Of a stretch of DNA of 12,500 bases, positions 7,541-12,500 are shown piece by piece. The stretch is from NCBI GenBank assembly GCA_034096865.1, contig JAWQFJ010012292.1, positions 2,501-15,000 of the forward strand, given 5' to 3'. Both the position numbers and the translations under genes were made by a program. Source of the DNA: Theodoxus fluviatilis (lineage: Eukaryota; Mollusca; Gastropoda; Cycloneritida; Neritidae). Numbering within the stretch: the stretch's first letter is position 1; the number at the start of each line of letters is the position of its first letter. Under the pieces are notes generated by a model. It saw nothing but the letters and a program-made list of their open reading frames with translations, ran no database searches and was not told the DNA's origin.

Positions 7541-8074
7541 AATCTTTACATGTAATTCTCTTTTCTTTTTCTTTGAGGGGGGGGGGGGGGGGACGGAGGG
7601 GGATTGGGGGTAGGAACTATTAAATTGCTTAACTGCATTTCTCTGACAAAATGAGAATGTTCGGAATTATCACAGCATGTAATTTGTATCTTCTTTAATT
7701 CTCTTACATTGGTATGGATTTCAATTTGACAAATGTAACAGTAGTTTTCGAAGCTACATAGGAAAGTCTCTACTCTGGGACAAACGACTAGATGGTTTGC
7801 ATGTGCCCCACCGTTCAGCCTGTTACATAGACATGTTTGCATTTGTTCCTAAGTATGCAGGCAGACAGATGTTTTAGAATCCCAAGAATAAAAGCAATCA
7901 CAACAGATATTAAGGTAATGAAAACATCTGTTTAAAAAAAAGTGCACTCGCATACACACCGCAGCCAATCAAAAACACAGGCAATTCAAGCGCAATGATG
8001 TAGGCACGCACACATGCGCACAAACTCTCACGGACTTGGTGTTTATGTGCATTTGCACCTGTCTATTGCCACAG
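7541..8074. other. Intron sequence; poly-G tract only
   Basis: Apart from a 16-base G run at 7577-7592 and AT-rich sequence I see nothing. No credible exon bridges the 6195 and 8075 exons here. Confidence 0.3.
7577..7592. repeat. Poly-G tract
   Basis: Sixteen consecutive G, followed by further G runs up to 7610. The composition could form a G-quadruplex (inference). Confidence 0.8.
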
Positions 8075-8103
8075 AATTCTATCCCGGGGCTGTTCCACCA
8101 CAG
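8075..8103 (+). CDS. Candidate 29-nt Pro-rich micro-exon
   Basis: The acceptor is gcacctgtctattgccacag ending at 8074. The donor CACAG|GTCAGC at 8103/8104 is modest. The exon is phase 1 in and phase 0 out. With a G from the previous exon it reads EFYPGAVPPQ, which resembles the EFYPVEP segment in the next exon at 8721. The phase-0 end fits the 8721 exon, which is open only from phase 0. The similarity of the two peptides is the main support. A later GTAAGA at 8152 lies inside SINE-like sequence, and I consider it a less likely donor. Confidence 0.45.
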
Positions 8104-8129
8104 GTCAGCCTCTTCTCGTTCAGTTGTAT

Positions 8130-8413
8130 TTCTCCCCCTGTGGGTTCGGGGTAAGAATGGACCCACCACGTCTCCCTACGCGATTCGTAAGAGGCGAATG
8201 ACTAGGGACACCGTGACTTGAATTGCGTTTATCATAGGCTGTTCCAGTGATGTTCGTGCTTAATGGTCTCATATAGCCTACAAAGGCTGATAGGCCGTAA
8301 AACACCATCCATCCATCCATCCATCCATCCATCCATCCATCCATCCATCCATCCATCCATCCATCCATCCATCCATCCATCCATCCATCCATCCATCCAT
8401 CCATCCATCCATC
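8130..8413 (+). mobile_element. SINE-like element with a (CCAT)n tail
   Basis: The segment gtgggttcggggtaagaatgg at about 8140-8160 and tcgtaagaggcgaatgacta at about 8183-8202 match a pattern I recall as recurring in molluscan SINEs. The end, gccgtaaaacacc, runs straight into the tetranucleotide array, as in SINEs whose tail is a microsatellite. The left border is uncertain. It directly follows the 8075 exon. Confidence 0.45.
8305..8413. repeat. (CCAT)n microsatellite, about 27 copies
   Basis: A pure tetranucleotide array. It generates the Ser-Ile-His-Pro frames on + and the Met-Asp-Gly-Trp frames on minus, which are not genes. Confidence 0.97.
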
Positions 8414-8720
8414 AGTTGTCGTTCACGTCTTACCCACCTTTCCTTAATTACTGTGCTGATCTTATTTTTCTCTCGGGTTTTTGCATTCCTACGGCCATTT
8501 GTACTTTTCTTCCTGCCGTGTGTATGCCCGCCTACTTTTATAACGCGCTGATTTTTCAGTATGCATTTGGTCATTGTTCATTCGTTTTTATGACACTTTT
8601 GCTGATGAACTTAAGGTTCCTATTTACCACTGATTATTTTCTTAAATCCATAAAACAGAAATGATGTTATTCATTTGACTTTTTAAATGCAGATAACGAT
8701 TTCGGTTTTAAAATTTGTAG
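8414..8720. other. Intron before the octapeptide exon; nothing recognised
   Basis: T-rich, ending in the acceptor at 8720. No repeat or exon seen. Confidence 0.3.
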
Positions 8721-8871
8721 GAAAGTGGACAACCAATGGAATTCTATCCTGTTGAACCTATTGGAGTGTATCCGGGTGAGCCCATGGGTGTGCATTCGGG
8801 TCAGCCAATAATGGCACATCCTGGTCAAGTCATGTGGCAGCCTGGCCCTGGTTTTGGGAATAAAGACCCAG
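8721..8871 (+). CDS. Candidate exon: Pro/Gly octapeptide repeats
   Basis: The acceptor ttttaaaatttgtag ends at 8720. Its TAG would be an in-frame stop, so the border is fixed. The donor is CCAG|GTAAGC at 8871/8872. The exon is 151 nt, phase 0 in and phase 1 out, and the other two frames have stops. The 50 codons contain about five imperfect 8-residue repeats of the form [SP]-G-[EQ]-P-[IM]-x-x-[YH], for example PGEPMGVH and SGQPIMAH. A WQPGPGFGNKDP segment follows. This is a disordered Pro/Gly/Met repeat of unknown function. It is the clearest single coding exon outside the PH part. Confidence 0.6.
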
Positions 8872-9229
8872 GTAAGCAAAGACTGGGGGAGGGTTGCAGT
8901 GTTCCACAATCAAGACGATAGATGTAAACGTGTGAGAGAACAAGAACGAGAGCGTCTTCTGCATCTGCTGAGCCTTGTGCTTCACTTGGTCAAATGTTGT
9001 GAAGGTTATTGCTTTAGAAACACACTGCAGACGAGGTTTGCCGTCAGAGCAAGTTTCTGGATGGCTGCCTCTGTCTGGAAACCTAACCGCGCTCTGGTGC
9101 CACGGCAATAGCAGCTCTGTCAGCTATTCTGGTGGACCTGCCGAGTCTCGGGATTACGGCCTCTCCAGAATCAGAGATTTGCTTTAGAATGGCCTTCAGC
9201 CATCGACGAAAAGGACCTCCGAGACTTCT
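8872..9229. other. Intron; no supported exon
   Basis: A frame ending at TAG 9185-9187 (reading SYSGGPAESRDYGLSRIRDL) has some coding look. However, the possible acceptors at 9111 and 9114 give phase 2, which does not match the phase-1 donor at 8871. Confidence 0.3.
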
Positions 9230-9550
9230 CTCTAGATATAATCAATAGACAGTAAAAACATAAATTGACGTACAGATAAATAGAAATGCACCGACAGCCA
9301 TTGAGAGACAAACTGACAGATGAATATACGGACAGACACTAAAACAGTCAGACAGACACGCAGAGGGACATACAAGGAGACACGCAGTCATTAAAAAACA
9401 ACAACAGCCAAACATATAGACTGACTAGAAGATACAGTTTTGTGCACATGTGGTCAGGTAGGAGGAGGAAGACAAGCAGAAAGCTGGCAAGAGGATAGAG
9501 AGACAGCAGACTGACAGACAGAGACACATGGCGACAAGCATGGGGAGACA
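9230..9550. repeat. Degenerate GACA/CAGA-rich tract
   Basis: Many gacaga, cagaca and gagaca words at irregular spacing suggest an old tetranucleotide array that has decayed. The minus-strand Cys/Leu/Ser-rich frames come from it. Confidence 0.55.
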
Positions 9551-9712
9551 TGCCCACAAAGTCCGGTTGAATGCAAGCAGGTGGGAGGCATGAGAAAAGA
9601 AAAAAGTAGAATAATCTGTGGCGTCACATAGATTCTTGATATTCTTTTGTGAGGAACAAATCCAGAGGTTAAAATAATTTTCCTCTCTCGTTCCTTGAAT
9701 GGAAAATAGCAG

Positions 9713-9930
9713 GTGACCTTGCTGGCACACGAGAGGGCACTATGCAGGACAGAGAACAAGGCTTCGTGGACAAGGCTTTCCCTCAATCTATGGCCAGGGT
9801 GCCACGCCATACAGACATGGACTGATGGGCAGTGGTTACGGTCACACGGATGCTGAACACGGCACCACAGGTGATATAGGTTCGAGAGAAGAACAGCCGC
9901 CACAAAGACGGCAGCGCTCCCACTTCCAAG
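9713..9930 (+). CDS. Candidate exon: Gly/Tyr/His-rich segment, with frame conflict
   Basis: A good acceptor with pyrimidine tract (ttttcctctctcgttccttg, then aaaatagcag) ends at 9712, and CCAAG|GTAGTG is a donor at 9930/9931. From 9713, entering in phase 1, the frame reads DLAGTREGTMQDREQGF and stops at TGA 9823-9825. The adjacent frame is open from 9717 to 9968, and its later part looks coding (YGQGATPYRHGLMGSGYGH, then REEQPPQRRQRSHFQ). The exon is 218 nt, one short of a phase 1-1 exon, which suggests a single-base deletion or assembly error. Alternatively a weak acceptor at 9774 would give a clean 156-nt exon (9775-9930) with correct phases. Without the donor, the second frame ends at TAG 9969-9971. 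Confidence 0.45.
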
Positions 9931-9971
9931 GTAGTGCAGGCACAGGCAGGGAGGCAGGGGAAGTCCCCTAG

Positions 9972-10531
9972 CTTCCATCACGTCACAGCCTTTAAACGAG
10001 GGCCTTCCAGTTATGTAAATGATCTTCCACTGACCTTGATGGCAGAATATTCAGAAATGCAGAAATTTGATAACTTACCGCATGTGTGCCATAATTATGT
10101 GTTGGTGGCAGTATTGTTACGGTGAGCCACGTTGTGTTCTTCTGAGTATTTCAATGAGTTGGAGATTGTTCTCATTCGGATAAATAATGTGTATTTCATG
10201 CAACTTGGTTCTTTCAGTCCTTTGTTTTTGTCATGCACACTGTCTTGAGTAAAACATCGGATGCAACAAGAAAAAGAAGCACTCTTTGAAAGGAAGTCGC
10301 AGGCACATCTCACATGTCATGCACGCATTGAATTTGTTTTAGTCTTCAGGAAATCGCGTAGCATGTGAAAAAGTTTATCTACCAATGCCGAAATAGATGA
10401 ACGACGAAATGTTACCCTTAATCCTCCGGTTATCAAACATCTAGGCGATTCGCAGCAAGGTACTGATTGAATCAAAGGGTTTAGGGGATCAAACATCAGC
10501 ACTGCAGCACGCACGTTCCTCACACAACCAG
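9972..10531. other. Intron; nothing recognised
   Basis: AT-rich sequence without repeats or supported exons. Confidence 0.3.
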
Positions 10532-10547
10532 GCCAGCATCAATGTAG

Positions 10548-10660
10548 GAAGCAGCAGGCATTCTGCATCCTGTGCGGGTCCTCAGGCAGCGCCAGGGATG
10601 TGGTCAGGGCGGGGAGACTCCGATCAAGGCTCGTTGCCATGGACGCTGCTTCCACAGTAG
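10548..10660 (+). CDS. Possible alternative terminal exon
   Basis: After a modest acceptor (catcaatgtag ending 10547) a phase-1 frame of 36 codons reads GSSRHSASCAGPQAAPGMW and onward. It stops at TAG 10658-10660, inside the first unit of the 40-bp minisatellite. Composition and phase fit the tail of the upstream exons, so it could be an alternative 3' exon. The main model can skip it, because 9930 joins 11388 in phase. An acceptor at 10531 would open a different frame equally well, so support is weak. Confidence 0.25.
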
Positions 10661-10987
10661 AGAATGAGGCTCGTTGCCATGGACGCTGCTTCCACAGTAG
10701 AGAATGAGGCTCGTTGCCATGCACGCTGCTTCCACAGTAGTGAATGAGGCTCGTTGCCATGGACGCTGCTTCCACAGTAGAGAATGAGGCTCGTTGCCAT
10801 GGACGTTGCTTCCACAGTAGAGAATGAGGCTCGTTGCCATGGACGTTGCTTCCACAGTAGAGAGTGAGGCTCGTTGCCATGCACGCTGCTTCCACAGTAG
10901 AGAATGAGGCTCGTTTCCATGGACGCTGCTTCCACAGTAGAGAATGAGGCTCGTTGCCATGGACGCTGCTTCCACAGTAGAGAGTGA
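10628..10987. repeat. 40-bp minisatellite, nine full copies
   Basis: Units start every 40 bp from 10628 to 10948. The unit begins ggctcgttgccatggacgct and ends ccacagtagagaatga. Variants are few: ggac/gcac, gct/gtt, gaatga/gagtga, ttgcc/tttcc. Each unit carries gcttccacag, which resembles a 3' splice site. Because 40 is not a multiple of 3, all three minus frames stay open with a 40-residue superperiod, giving three spurious ORFs within 10539-11084. Confidence 0.95.
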
Positions 10988-11315
10988 GGAGCCAAAACTG
11001 GAGATAAGGAACAGAGCTTACGTAATCTTTCGCTTTGCCTTTCTGCTTTTTTGGACTTGCAGGCACGAGTTTCAATTTTGACATTATTTATTTAAGGGAT
11101 TTTGATTATTTTTTGTTCTGTCCTTCATTAAAGGAATCGAACCAGTCCGAGATAAAATGTGCTGACCTTTTCGACAACTCCTCCATCGCCTCGTGACATT
11201 CAATCACGATGTACCTGCCACACCCTAGCAAAGTCGTGCACGTGTGATTCTAGTGATCAAACAATAGCACTTTACTGATATTGCCTGTAGGTTCCTTACC
11301 ATCTCAGCATTGCAG
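10988..11315. other. Intron; ends in a strong acceptor
   Basis: Nothing recognised except the pyrimidine tract and double AG (ctcag, gcag) just before 11316. Confidence 0.3.
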
Positions 11316-11387
11316 GAGATAAAAAGGGGTCTACGTGACGATCAATGACGGGTGCGAATTCGTTCACGCGGCAGCAGAACCCAACAG

Positions 11388-11570
11388 GTGTCACGATGCT
11401 GGGAGCCGTAGGACAGACTCACGCACGGAGTAGGTTGACGCTCACGCGTGACAACTTACGTCGACTCGTCAGGACATGTGATCAATTCTTAGATTGGCTG
11501 TCGTACAACACGTCTCTGGAGCAGCTGTTCCTCAGTTGCAGATCGGATGAAACCACTAGCGACAACGACG
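11388..11570 (+). CDS. Candidate exon: penultimate, helical-looking segment
   Basis: The frame ends at a strong donor, ACG|GTAAGA, at 11570/11571 in phase 1. It encodes a non-repetitive stretch including LTRDNLRRLVRTCDQFLDWL and SLEQLFLSC, with alternating hydrophobic and charged residues suggesting helices, then an acidic SDETTSDND tail. An acceptor at 11387 (acccaacag) gives a phase 1-1 exon of 183 nt that joins 9930 in frame, though its pyrimidine tract is poor. A much stronger acceptor at 11315 (ttccttaccatctcagcattgcag) would put a stop (11336-11338) before ATG 11345. That would suit a transcript starting translation here. I do not recognise the domain. Confidence 0.5.
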
Positions 11571-11779
11571 GTAAGACGATTCGGACCCTCAGCGGAAGTG
11601 GCGCTTATGGGGATGTAGTTGTATGGTCAAGACTTGTTCATTGTCCAGTAGCGCCTGGAAAGGACAGAACAGGGTGCCTTGAGGAAGAGAAGAAAACTGA
11701 GGACAGTGCCTGAGAGGACTGGAGGTAACTCTACACACAGCACCTGCTCTAAGTCCTGGCACAGTGCCTTCGTCTGCAG

Positions 11780-11901
11780 TTGGAATCTACACCTCGTCTG
11801 TGCAGGCCGGTGTCTGCTCCCCATCTCAGACTATCGTGCATGCTGCCGCGGAAGGCATCGAACGCAGCCTAGCGTCTTGTGGAGAAATAGCGCATTGTTG
11901 A
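11780..11901 (+). CDS. Candidate terminal coding exon
   Basis: A strong acceptor with branch-like ctctaagt and the tract tgccttcgtctgcag ends at 11779. Entering in phase 1, matching the 11570 donor, the frame encodes 39 codons including GIYTSSVQAGVCSPSQTIVH and AAAEGIERSLASCGEIAHC, then TGA at 11899-11901. The intron before it is short (11571-11779). Amino acid composition is balanced and unlike the repeats around it. An ATTAAA follows 38 nt after the stop. The family is unrecognised. Confidence 0.5.
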
Positions 11902-12500
11902 ACATACTACTCAGACGCTTTAAGTAAATCAGTTGCACTATTAAACCGAAGTACTCCCAGTTGAGAAAACTTCTCTGGTTCGGACTCAGTATATTTTTAC
12001 ATATACTGAAATCGTTTTGCGGTAAATCGTCAAATTTGTGGAGTCTACAAAAATACTGAAATACACGGCTGCCTCACGGAAACCTGGGTTAGGCGTGCGT
12101 GGCCCATATTCCGGCAGCTGCCAGTGCAAGAAAAAAGAAGAAAAAGGTGAGGACTGCACGAGTTCCTGCGTTCATCGTGAAAAAAGTAGTAGGACGCTAC
12201 GTCATGATGTGTCCGCTTCTTTAGTGTTCAATTCGAAATTTCCTGCGTCAATTTACATGGTGTATTTATTTCCTTAATAGTTTCGACTAAGGTCTCCTGC
12301 TGAGAGGGTCAACATTTCTCTTTCAAAGCTAAAAGTGTGAATGGGATCCGCAAAGTTAATTTCAAGTTTAGTGCCTTTGAGCGGTTTTAGAGCCAATTAC
12401 TACACTACTTAACACTTTTTTACGCGTCAACATTTCAACACCACTCATCGTCTTGTCAGCAAGTGGGATGAATGAATCGTGCAGTTCCTCTTTCTGGTGA
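11902..12500. other. 3' flank; nothing recognised beyond the possible ATTAAA
   Basis: AT-rich, with the ATTAAA near its start. The short frame at 12038-12277 has no coding features. Confidence 0.3.
11940..11945 (+). promoter_or_regulatory. Possible polyadenylation signal ATTAAA
   Basis: This is the common variant of AATAAA, 38 nt after the predicted stop codon at 11901. It would end the predicted gene with a very short 3' UTR. There is no clear GT-rich downstream element, so a more distal site is possible. Confidence 0.3.

Larger units (their letters stand above)
673..11901 (+). other. Predicted spliced gene encoding a PH-domain protein with a low-complexity tail (incomplete at 5' end)
   Basis: This is a gene-level entry grouping the exons below. 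The model rests on consistent AG/GT-type borders and matching phases: 791(0) to 1916(0), 2079(2) to 2563(2), 2590(0) to 4582(0), 4624(1) to 6195(1), 8103(0) to 8721(0), 8871(1) to 9713 or 9775(1), 9930(1) to 11388(1), 11570(1) to 11780(1). The first three exons together give the strand and helix pattern of a PH domain. Such domains bind phosphoinositides or protein partners at the inner face of membranes. The tail is rich in Pro, Gly, Ser and His. The first exon opens in phase 1, so at least one upstream coding exon is missing. The 6195-to-8075 join and the frame around 9713-9822 are unresolved. A PH domain followed by a Pro/Gly/Tyr-rich tail is loosely reminiscent of evectin (PLEKHB) proteins, but that is a guess. 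Confidence 0.6.

Noticed and set aside
8120..8664. Met-Asp-Gly-Trp and Ser-Ile-His-Pro ORFs
   Set aside because: Read-through of the (CCAT)n array.
10539..11084. Minus-strand ORFs with repeated LLWKQRPWQRASFSTVEA
   Set aside because: All three frames are open with the same 40-residue superperiod, as expected from a 40-bp tandem repeat. There is no start context or non-repetitive coding part.

Overview
The window looks like non-coding-rich DNA of an invertebrate animal, most likely a mollusc. It has no long ORFs, and the longest open frames are read-throughs of tandem repeats. Microsatellites are long: (GT)n, (CA)n, (CCAT)n and poly-G. It also carries tRNA-derived SINE-type sequence, including one with a CGTAAGAGGCGA core and a (CCAT)n tail of a kind I associate with molluscan genomes. 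The mollusc assignment rests on recollection, not a search.

I could assemble one spliced gene on the + strand from short exons, using splice signals, reading phase and protein pattern. Exons at 673-791, 1916-2079 and 2563-2590 together read as a nearly complete pleckstrin homology (PH) domain, ending in the canonical helix motif AWIEAIELV. They are followed by a Ser/Thr-rich exon (4582-4624), an exon at 6195, a short Pro-rich exon (8075-8103), an octapeptide-repeat exon (8721-8871) and a Gly/His/Tyr-rich exon (about 9713-9930). An exon at about 11388-11570 and a terminal exon (11780-11901) complete it, with an ATTAAA signal shortly downstream. Nearly all junction phases agree. Two problems remain: the join between the 6195 and 8075 exons, and a frame conflict in the 9713 exon. 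The N-terminal start lies outside the window or is not recognisable. The overall architecture is a PH domain plus a long low-complexity tail. I do not recognise the protein family beyond the PH domain.

The introns are full of mobile and tandem DNA. Intron 1 carries a 307-bp inverted-repeat MITE. The 49-bp minisatellite in intron 3 is a tandem copy of an exon-intron junction, so six identical 5' splice sites lie in a row. Intron 3 also holds a (GT)n tract, a 495-bp element packed with TTGGCAA motifs, and a 34-bp triplication just before the next acceptor. Intron 4 holds a 711-bp non-autonomous DNA transposon and a solo LTR of 511 bp. The LTR is inserted, with a 4-bp duplication, into the pyrimidine tract of the acceptor of the 6195 exon. 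A second transposon copy of 697 bp, in opposite orientation, lies at 6844-7540. Further on come a SINE with a (CCAT)n tail, a GACA-like degenerate repeat and a nine-copy 40-bp minisatellite.

From 11902 to the end I see no gene beyond the possible poly(A) signal.
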